Positions 10,046 to 18,049 of a stretch of 64,000 bases of DNA are shown here, piece after piece. Location: IMG/VR virus record IMGVR_UViG_3300008116_003012, positions 55,007 to 119,006 of that record; one strand, given 5' to 3'. Position numbers and translations under genes: made by a program. Source of the DNA: a virus. The notes below the pieces were generated by a model, which was not told where the DNA came from, searched no databases, and saw only the letters and a program-made list of their open reading frames with translations. Numbering within the stretch: position 1 is the stretch's first letter; each line of letters starts with the position of its first letter.

Positions 10046-10340
10046 AAAATTATTTGGTTTCGATCAAGAAACTATTAAGGCAGCTGGAGTACAAATTGAA
10101 CAGGCACCTTACAAAGTACCTGAGCCAGTAGCTCCGACTCCAATCCCACTAGTACCAGAGGCAGTACCAATGGTAGCAGTAGAAAAGCCAGCACCTGTTG
10201 TTGAAGCTGCTCCCGCAAAGCCAGCTCGTAAACCACGTGCTCCAAAAGCGCCTGTCGCAGAAAAAGCAGCCCCTGTTAAGAAGGCTGCTGCAATTAAGGC
10301 TGCTCCAAAAGCTAAAACACCTCGTTCAAAGAAGGTTTAA
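10029..10340 (+). CDS. H1-like basic Ala/Pro/Lys-rich protein
   Basis: A 103-aa protein with a short amphipathic start (MFTFIKKLFGF), a Pro/Val/Glu-rich middle, and a C-terminal half made almost only of Ala, Pro, Lys and Arg (PAKPARKPRAPKAP and similar). The tail resembles histone H1-type and bacterial nucleic-acid-binding tails, so binding DNA or RNA is a reasonable inference. It starts inside the preceding gene behind AAAGGGG, and its last 15 bases overlap the end of the convergent uvsE gene. Its GC content is visibly higher than that of the gene before it. Confidence 0.65.
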   Translation: MFTFIKKLFGFDQETIKAAGVQIEQAPYKVPEPVAPTPIPLVPEAVPMVAVEKPAPVVEAAPAKPARKPRAPKAPVAEKAAPVKKAAAIKAAPKAKTPRSKKV

Positions 10341-11351
10341 TTGTTTAGCCTGCTGATGTAGGCTAAAACTGGCAATATTTTTGCCTTTGCTTTCACACAT
10401 GATATCATGTGTACCCAAAAAGCTCAGTGCCCATTCGTTCACTGCTGTATTCCAGTAGAAGTTTGAATGTGCTCTGAGCTTTTGTTTTTTGTGCCCAGCT
10501 TCTAGCAATGCTGTATAAGCAGGTAGTGTTTTATCGCAATGTCCTGGCAACCATTCTTCACGACTGACTGAATAATGTACTACAGGACGAACGCCGCGCC
10601 AAGAGTCAATTACACGTAGAACTCTATCGTCGGAGGGTTGAATGTAGTCTCCTGTACGGACCCAGTGATGGTGTATATCAAGCACGAGGGCGCAATGCTT
10701 TTGCAGTTCGAGACTGCTTTCGATTCCCCATGCGTTTTCGTCATTTTCGATGGTAATGCAGTTTCTTGCTTCTGGAGTGAGTCGTGAAAGAGCGTCGATG
10801 ATACCGGCTGGACCTCTTCGACCCGAGATGTGGACATTGATTTTAAAGTCCTGAAACGATTTACCAAATCCCATCCATCGGGCCATATCCACATGATATT
10901 CAAATTCCTCAATAGATCGATTTACAATATCATCTGACTCAGATGCCAACACGCAAAACTGCCCAGGATGCATACTAAGCCGAACACCCATCTTGCGAGC
11001 CAAATCGCCCACGGTTCCAAAGTGCTTTTCTGCATAGGCTCTAACATCGGATAGCCCATAGAAGAACTTCCAGCTAGGCTCAGTGTATACAGGAAGTATA
11101 TCGCTGCTGAGTCGTACCATTCTAAGATTTTCATCAAGTGCTCCTACACGTTCTACCAGCTTGCGAACAGCTTCAATGTTACCTTTCATTAGGTCCCATA
11201 GTTTTTCTTCAGCTACGCTCTGGCTCTGTCTATTTAACCAACTGACAGTAGTACTGCCAGTATTATACTGTTTAGCATCATCTTTGGGTTTAATACCGTT
11301 AACTTGATCAGGAGTGTCAATCCACTTGCAAGCAAAACCAATACGCTTCAT
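10326..11351 (-). CDS. uvsE: UV damage endonuclease UvsE/UVDE
   Basis: A 341-aa TIM-barrel endonuclease that nicks DNA 5' to UV photoproducts, starting an excision pathway independent of UvrABC. It shows the family blocks in order: N-terminal RIGFACKWI, VRLSSDILP, RLSMHPGQF (metal-binding His), HISGRRG, the metal-binding acidic block ITIENDENAWG, LVLDIHHHW and PVVHYS. The length is usual for the family. Its transcript appears to start from a near-consensus sigma70 promoter (TTGACT-17-TATAAT) about 35 bases upstream, so early expression is likely. A phage of sunlit water would benefit from this enzyme. Confidence 0.93.
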   Translation of the reverse strand: MKRIGFACKWIDTPDQVNGIKPKDDAKQYNTGSTTVSWLNRQSQSVAEEKLWDLMKGNIEAVRKLVERVGALDENLRMVRLSSDILPVYTEPSWKFFYGLSDVRAYAEKHFGTVGDLARKMGVRLSMHPGQFCVLASESDDIVNRSIEEFEYHVDMARWMGFGKSFQDFKINVHISGRRGPAGIIDALSRLTPEARNCITIENDENAWGIESSLELQKHCALVLDIHHHWVRTGDYIQPSDDRVLRVIDSWRGVRPVVHYSVSREEWLPGHCDKTLPAYTALLEAGHKKQKLRAHSNFYWNTAVNEWALSFLGTHDIMCESKGKNIASFSLHQQAKQLNLL

Positions 11352-11366
11352 AAAAATTAATCAAAT

Positions 11367-11404
11367 AAAAAGGACATAATGTATTATAACATCTATGTCC
11401 TTTT
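11367..11404 (-). terminator. Hairpin terminator after the dadA-like operon
   Basis: Perfect 11-bp arms (11367-11377 and 11394-11404, AAAAGGACATA and its complement). On the minus strand a U-rich tract follows immediately. It lies just past the stop of the dadA-like gene and would end the queD-to-dadA transcript. The uvsE promoter is embedded in the same bases. Confidence 0.75.
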
Positions 11405-11411
11405 AAGTCAA
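11383..11411 (-). promoter_or_regulatory. Sigma70-type promoter for uvsE
   Basis: TTGACT at 11411-11406, a 17-bp spacer, and TATAAT at 11388-11383, all on the minus strand. The start codon of uvsE lies 31 bases beyond the -10. The -10 sits in the loop of the terminator hairpin. Confidence 0.8.
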
Positions 11412-12596
11412 TCAATCTACTAGCCGAACTAGTTTCATTGCAGTAGCAGGACTCAGTGTCCAACCTAGGTGCCCATGTCCTGTATGATAATAGACATCGG
11501 GTGTGTTAGATGCCTGCACTATGGGCATCATGTTTGGAGTCATAGGCCGTAAGCAAGCCCAACTTGAATAGTCACTAGTATTAATTTTTGGAAAGTTTTC
11601 ATGAACCCAATTTAACAAAGGTTCAATTCGATCTCTGCGTATGTCATAATTTTCGCCTGCAAGTTCCGCAGTGCCTGCAACACGGAAACGATTGCCTAAT
11701 GTGCTGGTAACAATCTTAGCTTGATCATCTAGTAGACTAACTTTAGGCACATGCCGCATGTCTTCTTCTTGAATATTGATAGTGATACTATATCCCTTGA
11801 CTGGGTATATAGGCAAACTATCTCCGAACATACTAGCAATCTTTACGGATCCAACACCTGCGGAAACTACTACAGTGTCAAACTGATCGAATAAGTCTTG
11901 AGAAAAACTGCTGTTTATTTCTAAGTCAAAAATAAACTCTACACCATATTTCTTTTCTAATACGTTTGACAGTTCAATGCAGAATTTGTGTATGTCTCCA
12001 GTCCAATCGCTAGGAGTCCATGCACCGCCTATTACATCTTCTAAGTCTCCAAGTGCGGGATCTAAACTAGTAGCTTGTAATGGACTTAGCATATTCCATT
12101 CGCAACCGTAGGCATTATACAGTTCTTTTACATCGTGAGCATTCTGTAGGTACTGCGGATCTTTATAGAAGTGCAATATGCCGCAGTAACTTTGATCAAA
12201 CGCAAGACCTTCTTCCTCTATAATTTGTTTGTAGAGTTTTCTAGATTCGATACCTAATCTAATAGTTTCAGCAGTGTTTCTGGCATAGTCACCTTTAACA
12301 GTATTCCAGAGAAAACTAGTCATCCATTTGATCTTGCTAATGCTAGGGGTAGGACGAATCAGTAACGGAGCATCTTTTTGAAACATCCATTTCATACCTT
12401 TCCAAACATTGCTCCAAGTAGTCCATGTTTCACTGTTGCTGACAGAAACTTGTCCACCGTTGGCAAAGCTAGTACGCATAGCAGGATGACGCTCTTGTTC
12501 AAGTACAGTGACCTTGTGACCTGCCCGTGCTAGATAATAGGCTGCTAATATGCCTGTAATGCCTGCACCAATTACTGCTATTGATCTATTAGTCAT
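11412..12596 (-). CDS. FAD-dependent D-amino-acid dehydrogenase-like oxidoreductase
   Basis: A 394-aa member of the DAO/DadA flavoprotein family, which oxidises the C-N bond of amino acids and passes electrons to the respiratory chain. It has the N-terminal FAD dinucleotide-binding motif (AVIGAGITG, then the acidic strand end VTVLEQE) and the DadA-like SFANGGQVS segment. A further FAD site reads TVVVSAGVGS, and the C-terminal block is HTGHGHLGWTLSPATA. The length is close to bacterial DadA (about 430). It is the last gene of a tight operon with QueD-like, cupin and class II aldolase genes (one-base spacing or overlap), so its substrate may be linked to theirs rather than free D-alanine. Such an enzyme is unusual in a phage. 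Confidence 0.85.
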   Translation of the reverse strand: MTNRSIAVIGAGITGILAAYYLARAGHKVTVLEQERHPAMRTSFANGGQVSVSNSETWTTWSNVWKGMKWMFQKDAPLLIRPTPSISKIKWMTSFLWNTVKGDYARNTAETIRLGIESRKLYKQIIEEEGLAFDQSYCGILHFYKDPQYLQNAHDVKELYNAYGCEWNMLSPLQATSLDPALGDLEDVIGGAWTPSDWTGDIHKFCIELSNVLEKKYGVEFIFDLEINSSFSQDLFDQFDTVVVSAGVGSVKIASMFGDSLPIYPVKGYSITINIQEEDMRHVPKVSLLDDQAKIVTSTLGNRFRVAGTAELAGENYDIRRDRIEPLLNWVHENFPKINTSDYSSWACLRPMTPNMMPIVQASNTPDVYYHTGHGHLGWTLSPATAMKLVRLVD

Positions 12597-13247
12597 TTAA
12601 TACTTTCCGCTAGCCAATACAATTTTACAAATATGCTCTAGTCGTTCGATATGTTCATAGGCACGCCATGGTGAGGTATCAATTGCTACAACACCGTGTC
12701 CTTTAATACCTACAATATCATAGGCAATGTTGCCGTCTCGATCTAATTGTAATTGTTTGTGACATTGGTCCGCAAGCTCTTGACTTATAGGAGGTACATC
12801 TCCTACGTTAGGTGCTACCCGAGTATATCGATTGAGTTCTGGAAATGCGGCACTTACCGTACTCAAATCAATGCCGGCATGCATAGCCGCAATACAGTAA
12901 GTAGGATGCACATGTACTACTACACGGACTTCCCCTGTATGCTGTCCCATTTCTTTTTGTAAACCAAAATGTAATGGTAGCTCTCCACTGGGCTTTAGGT
13001 TGGCGCTGATCTCAGTGTAGGGCAATTCTTTAACTGCATGATACAGGCGAGGAGGTTGATCCCAGTATCCTTTCTCGATGCCAATCTTTTTAAATTGATC
13101 AGGTTGCAGTGTTTGTTTACGCACACCACTAGGTGTAATGTAAAAGTGATCCCTGTCGTGATGGCGAATACTTACATTACCATCACGACTTGTGATCCAG
13201 TTACGCTTATAAGCGTCAACCATTATATCGCAAATTGTTTCTAACAT
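12597..13247 (-). CDS. Class II aldolase/adducin family protein
   Basis: A 216-aa zinc-dependent class II aldolase or dehydratase of the FucA/AraD/MtnB family. It shows GNVS (residues 23-26) for phosphate binding, the catalytic SGELPLH (Glu89, His93), and the metal ligands VHVHP (His112, His114). A third ligand lies in the C-terminal GHGVVA (about residue 184). All metal and catalytic residues appear intact. Members cleave or dehydrate sugar phosphates; the exact substrate cannot be read. It starts with a TAATG overlap on the cupin gene and ends directly before the dadA-like ATG. Confidence 0.85.
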   Translation of the reverse strand: MLETICDIMVDAYKRNWITSRDGNVSIRHHDRDHFYITPSGVRKQTLQPDQFKKIGIEKGYWDQPPRLYHAVKELPYTEISANLKPSGELPLHFGLQKEMGQHTGEVRVVVHVHPTYCIAAMHAGIDLSTVSAAFPELNRYTRVAPNVGDVPPISQELADQCHKQLQLDRDGNIAYDIVGIKGHGVVAIDTSPWRAYEHIERLEHICKIVLASGKY

Positions 13248-13579
13248 TAATGATTTCTCTTCCCGTCAAATACGCAAACAAAGTAAAGATTATTAGATTT
13301 TGATTTGTTATGAACACGATGAAATGCACCGTCTGGAATTAATACAACGTCACCTTCTAAAACATTAAATCGCTTGTCGTCTATTTCTATCTCTCCTATA
13401 CCCAATACAAAATAATAAACTTCTTCTTGTCCCGGATGACTATGACCTCTAGTGCTTTGTCCTGCCTTTAAGTCAGTAGAACTTAGCACTAGATTGTTTA
13501 AAGTTTTATTATCTTTGAGCACATAGGTTTCGTTGTCTTTGACAATTTCCCCTCCTACATTGTATATGCTCAATTTCAT
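13247..13579 (-). CDS. Small cupin protein
   Basis: I place the start at the ATG at 13579, giving 110 aa. It lies one base after the queD-like stop, with GAGGG just upstream; a longer frame reaches 13618 but would begin inside that gene. The protein is a single-domain cupin with the first metal motif GHSHPGQEEVYYF (His46, His48, Glu52) and the second motif GDVVLIPDGAFHRVHN. Such cupins isomerise or epimerise small molecules or act as metal-dependent dioxygenases. Its position between QueD-like and aldolase genes suggests a step on a carbohydrate-like intermediate, which is inference only. Confidence 0.8.
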   Translation of the reverse strand: MKLSIYNVGGEIVKDNETYVLKDNKTLNNLVLSSTDLKAGQSTRGHSHPGQEEVYYFVLGIGEIEIDDKRFNVLEGDVVLIPDGAFHRVHNKSKSNNLYFVCVFDGKRNH

Positions 13580-13580
13580 A

Positions 13581-14108
13581 TTAGCCCTCGTAGATTGCCG
13601 AATTACCTGCGTGTTCAAACACTTCCGCTGACTTTAATCTAACACCCGCACCTACTGGATAGCGAGCTTCAAACACACGACCGTCAGGGTGTGTCCAACC
13701 GCGACCTTCTTGATATGCAGTTAGAATTTCGTTCATAGTCTTGTATACTAATTCAGCAAACATTTCGCAGCCTACACCATCTACAATGCGTAGATCAATG
13801 ATACCCATGTTTTTAAATCCGCCTTGGATTTTGTTTAGTTCTACAAATGTGCCACGTTCCGGATCGTCTTTGCCAATTACCAATGTATGGTCAAATTGCC
13901 ATTCACTCCATTCTTTAAATGCTTTTAATCCACCGAAGTCCATAACCCAATTACGATCATCTAGTGTTTCAGATTCAAAGATTAATTTGATACCAATTGA
14001 GTATCCGTGTAGCATAGAGCAATGACTATGTGTGCTTTTCCACTGTCTAAAACAGCATGAGAGTCCTCTATCGTTACCGTATGTTTTTGTTGAAAGATAT
14101 TTTGCCAT
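13581..14108 (-). CDS. QueD-like 6-carboxy/6-pyruvoyl-tetrahydropterin synthase family protein
   Basis: A 175-aa T-fold protein. It has the family's Cys and His cluster HSHCSMLHGY (Cys30, His34), the catalytic DHT (FDHTLV) and the C-terminal pterin-anchoring Glu in FEHAG. Canonical QueD has HGH; here it is HGY, a variant I associate with the divergent branch found in some proteobacteria and marine phages. QueD makes 6-carboxytetrahydropterin on the way to preQ0 and queuosine, which phages can use for tRNA or DNA modification. No queC, queE, folE or transglycosylase gene is visible here, so the pathway must be completed elsewhere. The leader has a strong AAGGAGA site. Confidence 0.8.
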   Translation of the reverse strand: MAKYLSTKTYGNDRGLSCCFRQWKSTHSHCSMLHGYSIGIKLIFESETLDDRNWVMDFGGLKAFKEWSEWQFDHTLVIGKDDPERGTFVELNKIQGGFKNMGIIDLRIVDGVGCEMFAELVYKTMNEILTAYQEGRGWTHPDGRVFEARYPVGAGVRLKSAEVFEHAGNSAIYEG

Positions 14109-14198
14109 CTCTAGTCTCCTTATGTATGAGCAAGTTTGACGACATGCAGAGTTTATAAAGCGGGATGAATGACGTTAAAGACCGCTATGATACTTATC

Positions 14199-15374
14199 TC
14201 AAGCTACCTTGAGCAAGATAATTTCTTCGTTAATGCGTCCGTTCATCTTAGTGTCAGTTGCATTAATTTCGTCTAGAAACTTTCGCAGTGCAATTTTGCC
14301 AGCCGCTTTAAACTCTTTCAGTTTCTCTTCTGGCTTGCGAAGTGTCTTGCAAATGCTCTTAGTCTCATCAAAGCCTGTAATGGTAGTACCTTTGATGCCT
14401 AGTGTGTTAAACTCTGAGGCCACATACTTGCCCAACTTACGGCTCTTGGTGTTGTAAATCCAAAGTTCGCCTGCGCCAATAATGTCAACAGGATTAACAC
14501 TAACAAGTTTCAAAGGTTCGTTAGTCTTCATGAACTTGAGTTTAGCAACCAACTTGTCCTTAGGCACTGCCTTGGTCTTACGAGGCGCACGATTGACTTT
14601 GGCTTCTTGCATCAACATTGTGCAGGCAGTTTGAATCTCAGTTAAGAAGATAATAAAATTCTTAATCTGTTTGCGGCTACGATGCTTGTATGCTTCTTTA
14701 AGTTGCTCGTCTGCCGAACCACTGGCCAGTTCTTCAAGTTCTGCCAAATCTCGAGCGTAGAAGTCACGAATGATACGTGCGTGAGCAGCCTTTGCGCCTT
14801 TGCCTTTCAGCAAGTTCAGCATCTTAAATGCTTTAGGATCAAAGTTTTCTGGATCATTCTGAAAGTTTTGATACGCTTCTTCAATCTCTTCTGTCATCAA
14901 CATGGCAGCATCACGTACTCGTTCTTGAATAGTGACAACAGGACCTGTAGGCTTTGCTTCTACAACAACACCGCTTTCGTCAATGTCGTCTTTGCCTTCG
15001 TCGATAATTTTAGCAATCTCAGAACCTAACCAAGTGGCAGTGTCGCGACCTTTGTTAAAGTCAGGACGATTACTTTGCATACCACGAAGCAGACAAGCGG
15101 CAACTGCACCGACTGTCATGCCGCAACGATTATCTTTTGTTTTCTTAAAACTTTGAACAGTCTTTTTGTCGTAACCGTTCTTGTTCATCCACTCGATGAC
15201 TTTAACTTTGAGTTCTTTACCGCTAGACTCCATTCGGTAGTATTGCATAGCACCGTGAAAATAACGAAGAAACTTAGTTTCATCCCAAGTTTCGCAACCT
15301 GTCCAATCTGGACTATAGTCACGTTTAGCTTTTTCGCGGATTGCAATAGATGCTTTTTTAAGTTTAGTTGCCAT
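14199..15374 (-). CDS. Conserved phage protein of unknown function (391 aa)
   Basis: A 391-aa soluble, lysine-rich protein. The N-terminal part (about 1-130) has W/Y-rich helical sequence (SPDWTGCETWDETKFLRYFH), the middle (150-270) is strongly helical and charged, and the C-terminal part (about 280-360) looks beta-rich. I do not recognise a named domain. It starts behind AGGAGCG and a consensus sigma70 promoter, so it is probably made early and in quantity. It stands first in its own transcript, after the QueD-like operon in map order. Confidence 0.7.
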   Translation of the reverse strand: MATKLKKASIAIREKAKRDYSPDWTGCETWDETKFLRYFHGAMQYYRMESSGKELKVKVIEWMNKNGYDKKTVQSFKKTKDNRCGMTVGAVAACLLRGMQSNRPDFNKGRDTATWLGSEIAKIIDEGKDDIDESGVVVEAKPTGPVVTIQERVRDAAMLMTEEIEEAYQNFQNDPENFDPKAFKMLNLLKGKGAKAAHARIIRDFYARDLAELEELASGSADEQLKEAYKHRSRKQIKNFIIFLTEIQTACTMLMQEAKVNRAPRKTKAVPKDKLVAKLKFMKTNEPLKLVSVNPVDIIGAGELWIYNTKSRKLGKYVASEFNTLGIKGTTITGFDETKSICKTLRKPEEKLKEFKAAGKIALRKFLDEINATDTKMNGRINEEIILLKVA

Positions 15375-15403
15375 TAGGCGCTCCTGTGTTAAACAATACT
15401 TAT

Positions 15404-15432
15404 ATTATAACATCAAAATAGTGCTGTGTCAA
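15404..15432 (-). promoter_or_regulatory. Consensus sigma70 promoter
   Basis: Exact TTGACA (15432-15427), a 17-bp spacer, and exact TATAAT (15409-15404) on the minus strand, 29 bases before the ATG at 15374. It overlaps the stop codon of the upstream gene. Confidence 0.88.
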
Positions 15433-16274
15433 GTCCAAAGACTGCCACGAATTTTAACCAAACGGCATAACATTTCGGTATCTTCTTGCTCGTATGCTTG
15501 CTCAATTTCATGAGTTTTGGCTAGAGCAGTGTCGCCCAAAGCACGTAATTCTGGATTCTTGCTTTCTTTCATAAAACTCAATCCAGTGTCGCCGTGTTCT
15601 TGACGCTTGCGTTCGCAGTACTCTGACCAGCCGCTGGCATCGTGCGGATCTGGACGATTTGGATAAACTTCCGTCCACCATTTGTACAAAGCCAAAATTT
15701 CCAAAGCTCGTTCAGCTTGCGGAGTAGGTTGTCCAATATGCGGGTCTCCAGTTTCAAAACCTTCGTCTTCTCCCCAGCGAAGTTTGCTTTGCCAATCTAA
15801 GTTATCTAGACCTGCCTGCGGACAACGCCAAGTTCTCCAACGCCACCAACCAGTAGCCCAGAATGGAGCATTGTATTTTGCCTTTTCTTCTTTGTCAGCC
15901 CAAGCAATGTGCCACCAGGCTAGTTCAACTTCGACGAATTCAACAAGTTCGTTGAATAGGCAAGGGAGGAACCGGTTGCCCACGTCGCACCAGTTACCGG
16001 GCTTGATGTCACGAGGGTGAGCGGTAAGACTATGAGTGCGAGTAACCCAACGGTTATTAATATAGTACTTAATAGCATGTAATGTATCCGTAGGCCAGTA
16101 TACGACCTTTTGTAAGTAATCGAGTCCTTCTTCTGCTAACCAGTAACGAAAGCTGTGTTTCATTTGGGCCGCAGTAGTCCATTCATCCCAACCTTCAGCA
16201 GTCTTGGCTCCGCCCTTAGCGGTACCTCGAAGCCAGTCAGCGAACTTTGAGTTGGTCCAATAGTGGTTACGCAT
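15429..16274 (-). CDS. Tryptophan-rich phage protein of unknown function
   Basis: A 281-aa protein with an exceptional number of Trp residues, notably WATGWWRWRTWRCP near residues 139-152 and WYWPTD-like segments. The opening NHYWTNSKFADWLRGTAKG occurs in hypothetical proteins of large myoviruses. I know no function. It begins within one base of the preceding gene's stop and ends under a promoter for the next gene. Confidence 0.65.
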   Translation of the reverse strand: MRNHYWTNSKFADWLRGTAKGGAKTAEGWDEWTTAAQMKHSFRYWLAEEGLDYLQKVVYWPTDTLHAIKYYINNRWVTRTHSLTAHPRDIKPGNWCDVGNRFLPCLFNELVEFVEVELAWWHIAWADKEEKAKYNAPFWATGWWRWRTWRCPQAGLDNLDWQSKLRWGEDEGFETGDPHIGQPTPQAERALEILALYKWWTEVYPNRPDPHDASGWSEYCERKRQEHGDTGLSFMKESKNPELRALGDTALAKTHEIEQAYEQEDTEMLCRLVKIRGSLWT

Positions 16275-16717
16275 TATAGTTTCTCGTATGTTTGTTTAAA
16301 AATATCTAACTTAACTACACCGTAGTCGTTTTCACCGTGACGAACAATAACATCTTCGTCTGGATTATAGTGTAACTTCTCACCCCATGATGTGTCAACA
16401 CTTCCAGAGTGATCTGCTAGTTTAGCCACTTTGATAATCTTCTTTGGTGTGCAAACACTGTTGCCTAAATCATCTTTAAGATCGTTAAACTTCTCTGGAC
16501 TGATAGGATACTGTTCACCTTTAGGTCCAGTCATGATATAGAATCCTTTTGGATACTTAACTGGACCTTCAAGAGTGTCAATGGTGCCAGGCTCGTTGGC
16601 AATCTCATAACGCTCTTTGGCAGGACGTTTGTAAGTTTTAAATCCACCGTCCTTGAACCATTCGTCGTTAATGCCCTTGCCCATTCCTTCTACAATATTG
16701 ATAAACTCTCGAATCAT
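16274..16717 (-). CDS. Phage protein of unknown function (147 aa)
   Basis: I choose the ATG at 16717, which follows the BI-1 gene stop as TAAAATG; the TTG at 16735 would lie inside that gene. The product has an acidic N-terminal helix (MIREFINIVEGM). A beta-rich body follows, including YPKGFYIMTGPKGEQYPIS and RHGENDYGVVKLDIF, resembling small SH3-like or 'PGDYV'-type phage proteins in general form. No enzyme motif is visible. Its stop overlaps the next start. Confidence 0.65.
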   Translation of the reverse strand: MIREFINIVEGMGKGINDEWFKDGGFKTYKRPAKERYEIANEPGTIDTLEGPVKYPKGFYIMTGPKGEQYPISPEKFNDLKDDLGNSVCTPKKIIKVAKLADHSGSVDTSWGEKLHYNPDEDVIVRHGENDYGVVKLDIFKQTYEKL

Positions 16718-16718
16718 T

Positions 16719-17390
16719 TTATTTTCTTTCGCCAAACAGTTGTAACAAGTTTAAAAACAAGTTAATGAAGTTAAGGTATAGTGTCAATGCACCTGCAACT
16801 TCGCCATTGCCAATTTGATCATAACTGAGCATTTCTCGAATACGCTGTGTGTCGTAAGCAGTAAGACCAAGGAAGATGATAATAGCCAATGCTGAGATTA
16901 CCATTTGAAATACAGTACTACCGATAAAGATGTTAATAATGCTAGCAATGATAATTGCAATCAATCCAACAAACAATAAACTGCCTAGTTCAGATAGATC
17001 CTTTTTAGTAAAGTATCCATAAAAACTCATAACTCCAAATAATACTGCGGCACCCATAAAGGCTGTAACAATACTGCCCATATTGTAAACTACAAAGATT
17101 GTAGCAAAACTTAGACCCATTAGTGCGGCAAATCCGTATAGCAAGAAGTATGCTACAGATTTACTCACTTTCTCCAAAGCAAAACTAATACCAAACACTA
17201 ATACTAGAGGTGCAAAAATTACTAACCATTTCATTGCACCAGTAAAGAAAAATGTCATCAGTGCCGCATTGGTTCCTACAAAATGACTGACTAGCATAGA
17301 AACAATAACTGCTAATCCCATATTTTTATAAACGCCAGCCATTGCTGTATTAATAGCACTAGCGTCTCGATAATTTGCTGTTGTGTACAT
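16719..17390 (-). CDS. Bax inhibitor-1 (BI-1/YccA) family membrane protein
   Basis: A 223-aa inner-membrane protein with seven hydrophobic segments between about residues 20 and 220. It has the family block YDTQRIREM after the sixth segment and the terminal GALTLYLNFINLFLNLLQLFG signature. Bacterial YccA binds and restrains the membrane protease FtsH; relatives conduct calcium. In a phage it may protect phage proteins from FtsH or alter lysis timing, which is inference. It sits in a run of minus-strand genes with ten bases to the gene upstream. Confidence 0.9.
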   Translation of the reverse strand: MYTTANYRDASAINTAMAGVYKNMGLAVIVSMLVSHFVGTNAALMTFFFTGAMKWLVIFAPLVLVFGISFALEKVSKSVAYFLLYGFAALMGLSFATIFVVYNMGSIVTAFMGAAVLFGVMSFYGYFTKKDLSELGSLLFVGLIAIIIASIINIFIGSTVFQMVISALAIIIFLGLTAYDTQRIREMLSYDQIGNGEVAGALTLYLNFINLFLNLLQLFGERK

Positions 17391-17400
17391 AAAGTTCTCC

Positions 17401-17583
17401 TTATCCTTTATTTAATACGATTTTAAATCGTTGTTCAAAAGCTGGTGCAAGGCAGCTATAAGTTTGTTGAGTAAACGTATTAGTATAAAAGACCCAAGTC
17501 CTTCCGTCTAACTCTCTTACATCATCTACATAAAACTCTGTACGGTTATCCCCTGTCCATACTTGGTGTCTTTCTATTTTCAT
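17401..17583 (-). CDS. Small beta-rich protein of unknown function
   Basis: 60 aa from the ATG at 17583, which overlaps the previous stop as ATGA; a longer frame to 17640 would start inside the upstream gene. Sequence such as RHQVWTGDNRTEFYVDDVRELDGRTWVFY suggests a compact all-beta fold, like the small SH3-type proteins common in phages. No function can be given. Confidence 0.6.
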   Translation of the reverse strand: MKIERHQVWTGDNRTEFYVDDVRELDGRTWVFYTNTFTQQTYSCLAPAFEQRFKIVLNKG

Positions 17584-17804
17584 CTTAATGCGTCCATTGT
17601 TAATTCTTTGCCGTAAACATGTGCTACAGGTTTGAGCCATCCTCGATCAATACAGGTAGCAATAATCTGTCGATATTCTCGTGGGCAGTGTTCATTAATT
17701 TCAAATCCTGCCCTAGGGCATATCACTAAACCGTCGTTGAGCATAAACTTACTATCACCTTGTCTCACTGTTCGTATTTTTGATACTTGTTGAATAAATT
17801 TCAT
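17580..17804 (-). CDS. Small protein of unknown function (74 aa)
   Basis: 74 aa with mixed alpha and beta character and three Cys residues. No domain recognised. Both ends use four-base ATGA overlaps with neighbours, which supports real translation within an operon. Confidence 0.6.
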   Translation of the reverse strand: MKFIQQVSKIRTVRQGDSKFMLNDGLVICPRAGFEINEHCPREYRQIIATCIDRGWLKPVAHVYGKELTMDALR

Positions 17805-18049
17805 CGTAGTGCCTCAAGTGTTTGTTGTTTGGCTTCTTCTTTAACTTCTTGATTATGAATAGTTTGAAGTCCTCGGAACATGTCTTCAATTACATGTATG
17901 ATAGCATCTTTGCCTTCTTCAGTCAAATGACTATACTCCGGACTGACAGAACTTTCGTGCCAAACACTTTTGTTCCGACTGAGTTCTAACAAGGCACCAT
18001 AAACAATGTCCTTGTTCATACTTCGTCGCAGATTAAATTTTTTCGCCAT
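17801..18049 (-). CDS. Small helical protein of unknown function
   Basis: 82 aa from the ATG at 18049, with GAGG eight bases upstream; the frame is open further, but that part is the antisense-like shadow of the ligase gene. The sequence looks like a small winged-helix-type protein (KDIVYGALLELSRNKSVWHES, then HLTEEGKDAIIHVIEDMF). It overlaps the ligase 3' end by 17 bases and the next gene by four. Confidence 0.6.
   Translation of the reverse strand: MAKKFNLRRSMNKDIVYGALLELSRNKSVWHESSVSPEYSHLTEEGKDAIIHVIEDMFRGLQTIHNQEVKEEAKQQTLEALR

Noticed and set aside
10344-10367. Hairpin TTTAGCC/GGCTAAA just after the H1-like gene
   Set aside because: No U-run follows on either strand and it lies within the coding end of uvsE, so terminator function is not supported.
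14130-14165. Possible promoter before the QueD-like gene (TTTAAC-16-TATAAA)
   Set aside because: The -35 matches poorly and the spacer is off; the other promoters here are far closer to consensus.
14199-14220. CTCAAG/CTTGAG hairpin at the end of the 391-aa gene
   Set aside because: Short six-bp stem without a U-tract, mostly inside codons; too weak to call a terminator.
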